DNA of 64,000 nucleotides. Source: Chungangia koreensis (GTDB lineage Bacteria; Bacillota; Bacilli; Bacillales_A; Planococcaceae). Position numbers and translations under genes: made by a program. The notes beneath the pieces were generated by a model, which worked only from the letters and a program-made list of their open reading frames with translations, was not told the origin of the DNA and searched no databases. Each line of letters begins with the position of its first letter. The stretch's first letter is position 1. Where the stretch lies: assembly GCF_042651785.1 (NCBI RefSeq), contig NZ_JBHSEC010000001.1:204659-268658 (forward strand). The letters run 5' to 3'. Positions 50,773 to 59,655 of this stretch are shown here, piece by piece.

Positions 50773-51435
50773 ATGACACAAAACTATTCAGGTCAAACTG
50801 GTCAGCAAACGCATCAGAATATGCATACGGGAACCGTTAGCCAGCAAATGAATCACGGTGGACATGAATTATTTGACGTACATGAGGTGTTATCTGGTGC
50901 AATCGGAACGATGAATCAGATGACACTTTTCCGTTCACATGTAAAAGATCCGGAACTTCGTGATATTTTAGATCGTCAATATCGTTTCTTCGCTGACGAA
51001 TACAATATTACGGTGGAGTGTTTTAAGACAGGTCAGGACCCATCCCATCCGACACAAAGTTATAAGATGACTACAGGAAATGATTTCATTTACGGGATGC
51101 AGGCAACTCAGCCAAAAAAACCGATCCAGAATGCCTCTGAAATCTCAGATGAAATCATTGCAGGTTTCCTTCTTTCATCCCATAAGATGAACGCATCGGG
51201 TAAGACGATGGCTGCGCTTGAAGCGACTAATCCTGTCGTTCGCCGTGTTTTAGCCGATTCAGTTCCGAACTGTATCGAGATGGCGTATGAAATATCAATT
51301 TACATGAACAAGCATAAGTACTATCAAGTACCACAATTAGCCCAACAGGATATGCAGCAACTTTTGAATGCGTTTGCCCCAGTGCAAGGCCAAATGGGGC
51401 AAGGTCAAGCTCAAATGCCGAATAATATGCAATAG
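50773..51435 (+). CDS. CotF-family spore coat protein
   Basis: A 220-residue protein of the coat F family. It has a Gln/His/Asn-rich N-terminus, the conserved helical core LFDVHEVLSGAIGTMNQMTLF, DRQYRFFADEYNITVEC and ALEATNPVVRRVLADSVPNC, and a Gln/Met-rich tail. The core is ferritin-like. It should be made in the mother cell; a CATACTATA at 50723 fits the sigma-K -10 pattern CATANNNTA, though the -35 is unclear. GGGAGGAGCGAGGAT precedes the ATG. Confidence 0.88.
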   Translation: MTQNYSGQTGQQTHQNMHTGTVSQQMNHGGHELFDVHEVLSGAIGTMNQMTLFRSHVKDPELRDILDRQYRFFADEYNITVECFKTGQDPSHPTQSYKMTTGNDFIYGMQATQPKKPIQNASEISDEIIAGFLLSSHKMNASGKTMAALEATNPVVRRVLADSVPNCIEMAYEISIYMNKHKYYQVPQLAQQDMQQLLNAFAPVQGQMGQGQAQMPNNMQ

Positions 51436-51437
51436 TA

Positions 51438-51472
51438 AGAAGAGAGAGGGTTATTCCCTCTCTTTTTTTATT
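51438..51472 (+). terminator. Rho-independent terminator
   Basis: AGAGAGAGGG/CCCTCTCT stem with T7, after the CotF-type gene. Confidence 0.9.
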
Positions 51473-51552
51473 TTGGCACAGCATACTCGGCTGCTTACAT
51501 AAATACATTATCAATAGGAACAAACAACTATTGGAAGGGAGGGGAAAAGGTA

Positions 51553-51924
51553 ATGGCAGCTCGATTTATTCGGATTTCGGCTGTATATTTTGCGATTGGT
51601 GTATTGTTGGGAATGTATATGTCAATGGCACATAATTACGTGTTGACTGGTGTTCACGTCCATATCAATTTACTCGGATGGGCCTCTATGGCACTTGCAG
51701 GAATCATTTATCATTTATATCCGGCAGCAGTAAACAACAAGCTTGCCAAGTTCCATTTTTGGGGTGCGAACATCGGACTACCAATTATGATGCTTGGTTT
51801 GGCTGCCCTATTGTTGACAGGGTCCGCAGCTTTCACACCGGCGATCTCAATTGGCGCCACGATTGTAGTCTTAAGTGTACTGGTCTTCGTCTATAATGTT
51901 TTGAAGAATGTGAAGAGTGCTTAA
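51553..51924 (+). CDS. Small four-helix haem-copper-oxidase-subunit-I-like protein
   Basis: A 123-residue membrane protein with four helices. GVHVHINLLGWASMALAGIIYHLYP in the second segment resembles a haem-binding helix of subunit I of cytochrome cbb3 oxidase or NO reductase, but the other helices and the copper site are missing, so it is not a full oxidase. His residues could bind a haem. GGGAGGGGAAAAGGTA precedes the ATG. Role unknown. Confidence 0.7.
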   Translation: MAARFIRISAVYFAIGVLLGMYMSMAHNYVLTGVHVHINLLGWASMALAGIIYHLYPAAVNNKLAKFHFWGANIGLPIMMLGLAALLLTGSAAFTPAISIGATIVVLSVLVFVYNVLKNVKSA

Positions 51925-51952
51925 ACCATTGAAGTACAAATAACGAACGTTT

Positions 51953-51991
51953 TTACATCCTGCCTGAATTCCATTAGGTAGGATGTTTTGT
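51953..51991 (+). terminator. Rho-independent terminator
   Basis: ACATCCTGCC/GGTAGGATGT stem followed by TTTGTT. Confidence 0.7.
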
Positions 51992-52080
51992 TATTGGAAA
52001 AAGCTTTGTTCATCATTTTGTGACGTTTAAGAAAGGATTTACCGGTTAAGAGGCGAATAGATTTAAGGGGAAGTGATTTT

Positions 52081-52560
52081 ATGCCTGTAATCAGTATTGA
52101 AACGTACATCCGAGCACCAATTTCGCTTTGTTTTGACTTGGCAAGGAATGTTGATATTCACACAAAAACTACATTCAAGACAAAGGAACATGCTGTTGGT
52201 GGAGTTATAAATGGTTTACTGGAGCCCGGGGATACTGTTACATGGCAGGCTGTTCATTTTGGAATAAAGCAAAAATTGACTGCAAAAGTAACGGAGATGA
52301 ATCGGCCGTTTGATTTTACCGATATACAGGTAAAAGGAGCTTTTCAATCTTTTACGCATCTTCATCAATTTTCATCAAAGGATGAAGGAACGGTCATGAT
52401 CGACAGATTTGAATATAAGGCTCCGTTCGGTTTCTTTGGTATGCTTGCAGACTGGTTATTTTTGAGAAGATACATGCATCGTTTTTTAACCCAACGGGCA
52501 TGGCAACTGAAAAGAATAGCGGAGGACAAAGCGTATGGTGACTATGAAGTATGGGAGTAG
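52081..52560 (+). CDS. SRPBCC (START-like) family protein
   Basis: A 159-residue protein with the START-like fold: VISIETYIRAPISLCFDLARNV at the start, central strands PGDTVTWQAVHFGIKQKLTAKV, and the C-terminal helix FGMLADWLFLRRYMHRFLTQRAWQ. It probably binds a hydrophobic ligand, as do polyketide cyclase-like proteins; ligand unknown. It overlaps the following DUF402 gene by 26 bases. Confidence 0.85.
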   Translation: MPVISIETYIRAPISLCFDLARNVDIHTKTTFKTKEHAVGGVINGLLEPGDTVTWQAVHFGIKQKLTAKVTEMNRPFDFTDIQVKGAFQSFTHLHQFSSKDEGTVMIDRFEYKAPFGFFGMLADWLFLRRYMHRFLTQRAWQLKRIAEDKAYGDYEVWE

Positions 52561-53086
52561 GTCTGACTGGAAAAGGATTCTGGAAAGAAGGTATATTGAA
52601 TCATTCGTAGAGGAAAAGTCGTTTAAGGGGCATTTAACACTATTGCAGATGTTAAAAGTAACTGAACCGTTGCATGTTACATATGGAAACACTTCACTGT
52701 GCATTGTAGATGACGGTTATTATTGGATGCAGTACTTCCCTGAAAAAGGACATTATTCAGTTACAACGATGTTGGATTCGGAAGGACATATTATACAGTG
52801 GTATATCGATATATGTCTGAGAGTTGGCTATAATCCGGATAAAGGACCATGGCTCGATGATCTGATTTTGGATATAGTTGTCTTACCCGATGGTCAATTA
52901 ATTGAGTTGGACGTGGATGAGTTTATGATAGCCAAGAGCGAAAACTTGCTCTCGGAGTCAGAAGTTGAATTGGCTACGCATGAATTCAATCGGCTAATAG
53001 AAGAGATTTCCCAACAACGTTTCTCTTTACTAACTGAAACTGCCCGCCATTTCGAAGAATTAAAGAAAAAGTTGACGAGTTCATGA
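52535..53086 (+). CDS. DUF402 protein
   Basis: A 183-residue protein with the FomD/DUF402 fold: YYWMQYFPEKGHYSVTTML, IIQWYIDICLRVG, WLDDLILDIVVLPDGQLIELDVDEF, with the Asp/Glu-rich metal-binding positions of the family. Relatives hydrolyse nucleoside di- or triphosphates or CMP-linked intermediates. The start (ATG 52535) lies inside the SRPBCC gene with GGAGGACAAAGCGT upstream, so the two are co-translated. Confidence 0.85.
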   Translation: MVTMKYGSRSDWKRILERRYIESFVEEKSFKGHLTLLQMLKVTEPLHVTYGNTSLCIVDDGYYWMQYFPEKGHYSVTTMLDSEGHIIQWYIDICLRVGYNPDKGPWLDDLILDIVVLPDGQLIELDVDEFMIAKSENLLSESEVELATHEFNRLIEEISQQRFSLLTETARHFEELKKKLTSS

Positions 53087-53216
53087 TCCCTTTTTCATGT
53101 GCGACAAAATCTTATCTTGTTTTACTGTTTACTATTTTTGTACTATTCAAATAGAAGATGTCCTTTAATTGAACCTAACATCTTAGTCGTTTACATAATG
53201 AGGAGCAAAAGCTGAA

Positions 53217-54005
53217 ATGAAATTTACTACGTTTGAAGATTTGAAACAAGCAGAAATTATCAATCGGTGGGGGAGGCATTCCATGACAGTATCTGTTTAT
53301 CTCATCGATGGGATGATGATTGATACTGGCCCTTTCAAGAAGAAAGATGAAATGATTCAGTTATTCAGTCAATGGAGTCCGGAACAAGTCGTTCTGACAC
53401 ATCATCATGAAGACCATACAGGTATGGCCGCCTGGGCTCAAAATAAGGTGAGGATTCCTCTTTATATTCATGAAGCGGGAGTGAGCCATTGTATTGAGGA
53501 GATGAAGCTCCCTTTATACAGGAGGGTGTTTTGGGGTGAGCGGCCTCCGTTCAGTCCCATCCCGATTGGAGACACGCATGAATCATTGAACTATACGTGG
53601 AAGGTCATCCATACACCTGGTCATGCTGATGATCATATCGCCTTGTTTAATCAGGAGAAAGGATGGATGATTGGCGGAGATTTGTATGTACACCCTAAGC
53701 CGAAAAGTGCATTTGCTTTCGAATCGTTTCCGGTCATGGCAGAGTCATTGCGTAAAATCCTCTGCTACGATTTTGATACGTATATTTGCTCGCATGCAGG
53801 TGTATTGCCAAAGGGAAGACAGGCAATCCAAAAGAAACTCGAATACTTGGAGAACGTGATTTCCGAAGTTCAATATCTTGAAGGGTTGGGACTGACTCCG
53901 CGGGAAATCCATAAAAAGATGTTCCCGAAACGACATGCGATGCATCTATTATCATTTTTCGAAAATTCACCAAGACATATTGTAAATTCAGTTTTGTCCA
54001 AATAG
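53217..54005 (+). CDS. Metallo-beta-lactamase-fold hydrolase
   Basis: A 262-residue MBL-fold enzyme: LTHHHEDHTGMAAW gives the HxHxDH zinc motif at about 60-66, HTPGHADDHIALFN the third His, and GGDLYVH the Asp bridge; YICSHAG near 180 the fourth His. Family members hydrolyse esters, thioesters or lactones; substrate unknown. TGAGGAGCAAAAGCTGAA precedes the ATG. It is followed 13 bases later by the GyrI-like gene. Confidence 0.9.
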   Translation: MKFTTFEDLKQAEIINRWGRHSMTVSVYLIDGMMIDTGPFKKKDEMIQLFSQWSPEQVVLTHHHEDHTGMAAWAQNKVRIPLYIHEAGVSHCIEEMKLPLYRRVFWGERPPFSPIPIGDTHESLNYTWKVIHTPGHADDHIALFNQEKGWMIGGDLYVHPKPKSAFAFESFPVMAESLRKILCYDFDTYICSHAGVLPKGRQAIQKKLEYLENVISEVQYLEGLGLTPREIHKKMFPKRHAMHLLSFFENSPRHIVNSVLSK

Positions 54006-54018
54006 AGGAGGAAAACAG

Positions 54019-54510
54019 ATGTCAGTTGAACAAAAGAAGGAGTTTGAAATAGTTAGCAAGGAAGAGTTTTTAGCAATTGGATTCAAATGGGAGGGCACAT
54101 TTGCTGAAGCGGCTGATGGAGGGATCCGGAGAATCCAGGCGGAGCTTAAAAACCGGTTGGAAGAAATCAGCGGAAAAGTAAATCCCGAGACATTACTTGG
54201 GCTTTCTTATCATGCCAGTGAAAATTCTGAAGGATTTACTCATTACGCGGCTGTCGAAGTGTCAAATGCAGATTCGGTACCGGAAGGAATGGTCTCCATA
54301 TCGGTTCCAGCAAACCGATATGCACAAACCGATCACCGTAAAGGCGAAAGTGTAGTGGAATCATACAATCAGATTTATATTTGGATTCGTGAGCAAGGGA
54401 TGGAGGCAAGTCAATCGGGATTGACCCATTTTGAAAAATACCCGATGGCCCAGGATCCATTTTCAACAACTCCTGCTTTCACAATTATGATTCCGATAGA
54501 AACTGCATAA
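54019..54510 (+). CDS. GyrI-like small-molecule-binding domain protein
   Basis: A 163-residue protein of the GyrI/AraC-effector-binding (SOUL/BmrR-like) fold: FEIVSKEEFLAIGFKWEGT at the start, YHASENSEGFTHYAAVEVS in the middle, a VSIPANRYAQTDHRKG-type strand pair, and FEKYP near the end. There is no HTH, so it is a stand-alone ligand sensor or binding protein. AGAGGAGGAAAACAG precedes the ATG; co-transcribed with the MBL gene. Confidence 0.8.
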   Translation: MSVEQKKEFEIVSKEEFLAIGFKWEGTFAEAADGGIRRIQAELKNRLEEISGKVNPETLLGLSYHASENSEGFTHYAAVEVSNADSVPEGMVSISVPANRYAQTDHRKGESVVESYNQIYIWIREQGMEASQSGLTHFEKYPMAQDPFSTTPAFTIMIPIETA

Positions 54511-54521
54511 TTACCAGTAAT

Positions 54522-54557
54522 AAACAGAATCAGCCCAAAACTGATTCTGTTTTTACG
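54522..54557 (+). terminator. Rho-independent terminator
   Basis: AAACAGAATCAG/CTGATTCTGTTT stem with TTTACG, after the GyrI-like gene. Confidence 0.9.
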
Positions 54558-54690
54558 TTATTGTAACTTTTCACGTAATGCCATTTTCTTTAATACAGGA
54601 ATGAAAAACTGTATTCTCTCAAGTAACTCTACTCTTACAGCCTAATACTTGATTCGTATCAATTGCACAAGAATAAGGTCTGCACATTAT

Positions 54691-54801
54691 CTACCAAAAT
54701 TCAGCATTATTAATAAGATAGTTCAAAATCCCACACATCGTTTGTTCATCAGGCATTCCCTCTGAAAAATGTTGCGGTATAGTAATATCCTTCCGTTTCA
54801 C
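54691..54801 (-). other. Possible 36-residue ORF in long gap
   Basis: On the minus strand a GTG at 54801 preceded by AGAGGACAATC opens a 36-codon frame (KRKDITIPQHFSEGMPDEQ then a C-terminal part ending NAEFW). The ribosome site spacing is good, but I do not recognise the peptide. The rest of the 54511-54903 interval has only a terminator and AT-rich sequence. It could be a small gene or a decayed fragment. Confidence 0.3.
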
Positions 54802-54903
54802 GATTGTCCTCTATTTTTAATTTACACCCCAAAGTCATGTATCAAATCGCGTTTTTACTCATAGAGTAGACTAAAGATTCAGACAGTTGGAGGGGAGAAT
54901 GTA

Positions 54904-56358
54904 ATGGATAAGATATTAGAATCAATTGTCGGGTGGTTATGGGGATTGCCGCTGATTTTTACTGTATTGTTTGTTGGTTTGTACTTTACTGTTGGCAGCA
55001 AGTTCTTTCAAATCGGGTATTTTCCCCATATTTTCAAGGCGACGTTCGGTAAACTTTTTTCCAAAAAGGACAAGACCGATCACGAGAAAGGGGTATTGAC
55101 TCCTTTCCAAGCAGTCACCACTGCCATCGGTGGTAGTGTTGGGGTCGGGAATATTGGCGGAGTTGCTACAGCGATCGCAGTAGGGGGACCGGGAGCAGTC
55201 TTTTGGATGTGGATTACAGCACTTTTAGGTATGATGACGAAGACAGTTGAAGTGTCATTGGCAGTTCATTACCGCAGTTCAGATGAAAAAGGAAATCCAT
55301 ATGGCGGACCTACTTATTATATGGAAAAGGGTTTAGGTGAGGAAAAGAAGTTCAAGTTCTGGAAAATCCCTGCCATTCTCTTCGGGTTCGGTATTTTCAC
55401 AACGTTTTTCATTACTCTTCAAAATTATACGGTTTCAGAAGCTGTCAGCTCGACATTTAATATTGGCATGATTCCTTCTTCACTTATTTACGTAACCCTT
55501 ATTTATCTGATCATCTATGGGGGAATCAAACGGGTTGGTGAAATTGCAGCAAAGCTGGTTCCATTCATGAGCATCTTCTATGTGCTGGCATCCTTGTTCA
55601 TTATCTTCAAGAATTTAGATCAAATCGGTCCCGTCTTTGCCCTAATTTTTGACAGTGCATTTTCTGGAATGGCTGCTGTAGGAGGATTTACGGGTGCAGT
55701 GATCGCTCAGGTGATCCGGATGGGTGTTGCCAGAGCAGTATATAGCAATGAAGCCGGTTGGGGTACTTCCCCGATGATCCATTCCACAGCAAAAACAAAT
55801 CATCCGATTAAGCAAGGGATGTGGGGAGCAGTTGAAGTGTTCGTCGATACGATTATTATTTGTTCGATGACCGCTTTCATCATTATCATTACGGGTGCTT
55901 GGTCATCCGGATTGGATGGAGCGGCATTGACGTTATCCGCATTTGAAATCGGAATTGGAGAAATTGGCAGGTATATCATCGCCATTTTCATTTTCATATT
56001 CGGCTTGACGACTACGACCGGGTGGTACACATATTACGAAATCATTTTGCGCCATCTATTCGGTGGTGATAAGAAAGTGAAAATGAAAAACAAGACGATT
56101 GCCTTCTATAAATGGCTCTATCCAGTACCGGGATTATTGATGGTCGTATATGCTGTTTACTACAATCTTCCAGGGAAAGCTGTCTGGTATTTCGCGGATA
56201 TTACGACGGCTATTCCAACGTTTATTAACCTCGTCGTCATTATGGTATTAAGCAAGAAGTTCTTTGAGTTACTTCGTGATTATAAGGCAAGACACTTGAA
56301 TATCGGAACAATCGACCCGGACTTCAATGTGTTTTATGAGGATAAGATTAAAAAATGA
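54904..56358 (+). CDS. Sodium:alanine/glycine symporter (AGCS family)
   Basis: A 484-residue symporter with about 11 helices, of the AlsT/DagA type. Hallmarks are TAIGGSVGVGNIGGVATAI, GPGAVFWMWITALLGMMTK, VEVSLAVHYR, and AVYSNEAGWGTSPMIHSTAK. It imports alanine or glycine with sodium. TTGGAGGGGAGAATGTA precedes the ATG. No amino-acid riboswitch pattern is visible in the upstream gap. Confidence 0.92.
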   Translation: MDKILESIVGWLWGLPLIFTVLFVGLYFTVGSKFFQIGYFPHIFKATFGKLFSKKDKTDHEKGVLTPFQAVTTAIGGSVGVGNIGGVATAIAVGGPGAVFWMWITALLGMMTKTVEVSLAVHYRSSDEKGNPYGGPTYYMEKGLGEEKKFKFWKIPAILFGFGIFTTFFITLQNYTVSEAVSSTFNIGMIPSSLIYVTLIYLIIYGGIKRVGEIAAKLVPFMSIFYVLASLFIIFKNLDQIGPVFALIFDSAFSGMAAVGGFTGAVIAQVIRMGVARAVYSNEAGWGTSPMIHSTAKTNHPIKQGMWGAVEVFVDTIIICSMTAFIIIITGAWSSGLDGAALTLSAFEIGIGEIGRYIIAIFIFIFGLTTTTGWYTYYEIILRHLFGGDKKVKMKNKTIAFYKWLYPVPGLLMVVYAVYYNLPGKAVWYFADITTAIPTFINLVVIMVLSKKFFELLRDYKARHLNIGTIDPDFNVFYEDKIKK

Positions 56359-56367
56359 TATGAAAAT

Positions 56368-56410
56368 ATAAAGACAGAATCCGTTATCTTTCCGGATTCT
56401 GTCTTATTTC
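56368..56410. terminator. Bidirectional terminator
   Basis: AAGACAGAATCCG/CGGATTCTGTCTT stem between convergent genes. Confidence 0.9.
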
Positions 56411-56412
56411 AT

Positions 56413-58452
56413 TTATAACTGTTCAAATACCTCGTTTTTGTTATGAACCGGCGTGTGACAGACTGAATTCTCGCAGATGAATACGGCAAGCGGACGGTCG
56501 TTCACCACTTTCCCCTCTATTAGTGCTGCAGGTTCCGACTCATTCGTAGTAACGATCCAAACATCATATGGATGGAATTCGGATTGGAGTCGCTTCAATA
56601 CTTCTTGTTGTTCTTCGGAAGAATTTCCACTGATGACAATTTCCTTCCCGCCTACTTCAAAGGCAATTCTTGCGCTGAGCAATGAAAGGACACCGCTTGT
56701 ATACACGGCCGCTTCCTCTGAGAAAGCATCAATCATTTTCTCCACTTTTTTCATCAGCTCAGAATCACCGGTCAGTTTCGATAAGCGCCATAATTGAAGG
56801 GCGGCTATCCCATTTCCGGAAGGGAGTGCCCCGTCCAGTACTGTTTTCTCACGGATCAGTAATTTCTCAGCGTCCTCATCTGTAAAATAAAATCCACCGA
56901 TATCCTTATCCTCAAATCGTTGATGGAGGATGTTTGACAATGTTTGTGCCTGACGCAAGTAGCCGATAGATCCAGTTGATTGGTGCAATTCCAAATAGCC
57001 CCAAAGCAGGAACGCGTAATCATCTAAATAGGCTTTATACTTGGCCTCTCCTTCACGGTAGCGAGCGAGTAAGAAATCCTCTTTCCATAACTCTTCACGA
57101 ATGAACGTCTCTGCTCGTTCCGCCATTTGCGTAAAGGAAGGTTCTGCAAATACGGCACCTGCTTTCGCTAAAGCGGCGATACATAATCCGTTCCAGGAGG
57201 TGAGGATTTTATCATCCAAATGGGGATACGTCCGCTTGGCTCGTGCCTCTAATAACTTGATCCGGCTCTTTTCCAACCTTTGTTTTAACTCTTCTATCGG
57301 GAGATTAAATTCTTCCGCCATCTCACCTAAATCGGTTTCGACCAAGTTCGGTATATTTTTGCCTTCGAAATTGCCCCTTTGAGAGATGTCGTAAACTTCC
57401 GTGAAAATATCCGCATCATCCTCACCTAAAAGTTCATACACCTCATCTTCTGTCCAAAGATAATAGGTTCCTTCCGCTCCTTCACTATCCGCATCAATTG
57501 CGGAATAAAACCCGCCTTCCGGACTCGTCATCTCACGAGAGATGAATTCGGCCGTTTGGAACACAATCTCTTTATAACGTTCGTTTTTCGTTACTTGATA
57601 AGCTTCCGTATAAGCCATCATGAGTAAAGCATTATCATACAGCATCTTCTCGAAATGAGGGACTAACCAAATTTCGTCCGTTGAGTATCGGGCGAAACCG
57701 TATCCGATGTGGTCATAAATTCCACCGTCCGCCATTGAATTCAGCGTCTTTTCGACCATCTCAAGCGCCTTGTCTTCTTTCTTCCACTGATAGTATCGTA
57801 GAAGGAACAACAACTGCCCGGGTGTAGGGAATTTTGGTGAGGTCGCGAATCCGCCGTAATGCGGATCGAATGTTTGGCTCAAGTAAGTAAATGAAAATTG
57901 GGTATAGTGTGCAGGAACTTCTTCCTCAGTTCGGTTCCTCTTTGGCTGAATGGCGTATTTCATCCGTTCACCGGCGTCTTTGATCTTTTCAGGATTGTTT
58001 ACGTAAAGATCATGAAGCTGAGGCAGTATATCCATCATTCCAGGACGTCCATATTTGCTTTCTTTCGGGAAATACGTGCCCATATAAAACGGTGTTTGAT
58101 CTGGCATTAGGAATCCGTTAAGAGGCCAACCACCTTCTCCATTTTGTTTAATGCACACGTCCATATAAATGGAGTCGATATCTGGCCGCTCCTCCCGGTC
58201 AACCTTAATCGACACGAAATGGTCGTTAAGGAATTTTGCCACTTCCTCGTCTTCGAACGATTCCCGCTCCATCACATGACACCAGTGACAAGTGCTATAC
58301 CCTATGCTGACGAATATAGGTTTATTTTCAGCTTTTGCCTTTTCGAACGCTTCCTCGCCCCATGGGTACCAGTCCACCGGGTTATAGGCGTGTTGAAGTA
58401 AATAAGGGGACTTTTCATGAATTAATCGGTTTGGTTTTGTATTGGAATGCAA
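56413..58452 (-). CDS. yyaL: YyaL/DUF255 thioredoxin-domain protein
   Basis: A 679-residue cytoplasmic protein. The N-terminal 170 residues form a thioredoxin-like domain (SPYLLQHAYNPVDWYPWGEEA, STCHWCHVM with a CxxC, VDREERPDID). The rest is an alpha/alpha-barrel like N-acylglucosamine 2-epimerases (GGIYDHIGYGFARYSTDE, HFEKMLYDNA, YYLWTEDEV). Family function unclear; mammalian SPATA20 is a relative. Start is TTG 58452 or GTG 58461; the TTG has better spacing from AGGTGA and matches where homologues begin. Confidence 0.9.
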   Translation of the reverse strand: MHSNTKPNRLIHEKSPYLLQHAYNPVDWYPWGEEAFEKAKAENKPIFVSIGYSTCHWCHVMERESFEDEEVAKFLNDHFVSIKVDREERPDIDSIYMDVCIKQNGEGGWPLNGFLMPDQTPFYMGTYFPKESKYGRPGMMDILPQLHDLYVNNPEKIKDAGERMKYAIQPKRNRTEEEVPAHYTQFSFTYLSQTFDPHYGGFATSPKFPTPGQLLFLLRYYQWKKEDKALEMVEKTLNSMADGGIYDHIGYGFARYSTDEIWLVPHFEKMLYDNALLMMAYTEAYQVTKNERYKEIVFQTAEFISREMTSPEGGFYSAIDADSEGAEGTYYLWTEDEVYELLGEDDADIFTEVYDISQRGNFEGKNIPNLVETDLGEMAEEFNLPIEELKQRLEKSRIKLLEARAKRTYPHLDDKILTSWNGLCIAALAKAGAVFAEPSFTQMAERAETFIREELWKEDFLLARYREGEAKYKAYLDDYAFLLWGYLELHQSTGSIGYLRQAQTLSNILHQRFEDKDIGGFYFTDEDAEKLLIREKTVLDGALPSGNGIAALQLWRLSKLTGDSELMKKVEKMIDAFSEEAAVYTSGVLSLLSARIAFEVGGKEIVISGNSSEEQQEVLKRLQSEFHPYDVWIVTTNESEPAALIEGKVVNDRPLAVFICENSVCHTPVHNKNEVFEQL

Positions 58453-58728
58453 AGTAATCACCTATATATTTTGTCGTTATTTGAATTGTACCCAAAACGA
58501 GCAACAAAGACTCTAATGACGATCTATAACCGTTAAGTGAAGCAGTCAGGGCAGTCGACGGTGAATATATAGCATAGTAATTTCTAAACAGACCATGCTC
58601 CAATTTCAGGATTCTCCTTTTTATAAATTCAATCAAGAAACTATTCAAATCCGATCTATTTTTAAGGCGTATGGATTGGCAAAAATGAGGAAAGAGTACG
58701 ATAAACAAAGAATTGCGGAGGGATTCAG

Positions 58729-59538
58729 ATGTGGAAGAACATACACATTAAAAGTTGGAATGAATTCAACGAGCTCATCTCTCAAATGCAATTGAATAAC
58801 TGGATTTACCGGGGACAGTGCGATACAGTTTGGAATCTCCAATCTTCTTTGAACAGGGAAATCAATAATTTCCATCAAGGATTCGATAATGACGCATGCG
58901 TTGTAATTGAAAAGAATATGATCGATGAATATTTAAGCAGTTCCCATCTTTACTCTCCTTTTCAGTTGAAGGAGCCGACAACCGATAATCGGAAAGAGTG
59001 GGTTCGGTATCGTACCGAAATTCTGTCCATTATGCAGCACTATGGTACACCCACAAGATTGTTGGATTGGACGTACTCACCTTATATAGCGACTTTCTTT
59101 GCAGTCGATGGAGCAGACGATGACTTCGCCATTTTTGCATTGAATATTAAAGAACTGGAGCGGTTAAACGAGGAACATTACGGTGCTGATGTTTATAGAG
59201 AGCTAAAGAATCATATTTTCGATGAAGAGATTAAAGATGAGCGTTTCCTGTTCAGATTCGATCCGACGCAGAAAAACGAACGGATTCGGAAGCAGCAAGG
59301 CCTTTTCATCGTACCAAGCGTGATCAATAAGACGATTGATGAAATTCTTTCTGTATATAGAATTGAAGATGGGAAAATAGGCGGTACATACGTGGCGTTC
59401 AAGTACATTTTTAAGAAGCGGGATGTCCTGGAATATTGGCACAAACTAAGGCAAATGAATATCACACATGAAACGATTTACCCGGGGTTTGAGGGGTTTT
59501 GCAAATCGTTGAAGTTAAATATATTTGTTAGTGAATAA
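58729..59538 (+). CDS. FRG-domain protein
   Basis: A 269-residue soluble protein with an FRG domain: WIYRGQCDTVWNLQSSLNR at about 24-42 (the YRGQ motif and Arg), SIMQHYGTPTRLLDWTYSPYIATFFA at about 100 (split in two blocks), and the C-terminal PGFEGFCKSLK. FRG domains occur in phage-defence and toxin-like contexts but the chemistry is unknown. It is alone here, between YyaL and DegV, with GCGGAGGGATTCAG before the ATG. Confidence 0.88.
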   Translation: MWKNIHIKSWNEFNELISQMQLNNWIYRGQCDTVWNLQSSLNREINNFHQGFDNDACVVIEKNMIDEYLSSSHLYSPFQLKEPTTDNRKEWVRYRTEILSIMQHYGTPTRLLDWTYSPYIATFFAVDGADDDFAIFALNIKELERLNEEHYGADVYRELKNHIFDEEIKDERFLFRFDPTQKNERIRKQQGLFIVPSVINKTIDEILSVYRIEDGKIGGTYVAFKYIFKKRDVLEYWHKLRQMNITHETIYPGFEGFCKSLKLNIFVSE

Positions 59539-59655
59539 GCTATCATATATTTTCGCTAAAAAAACAGATACCTGTTATAGTTAAAGAATGTTTATTCAGA
59601 AGCGAATCGTGGAAAATAGAATAATTGATTAGTGTTTAGTGAAGGAGTAACTGCA

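Noticed and set aside
58415..58708. 97-codon minus-strand frame upstream of yyaL
   Set aside because: Overlaps the yyaL start in another frame, lacks a ribosome site and has no recognisable features.
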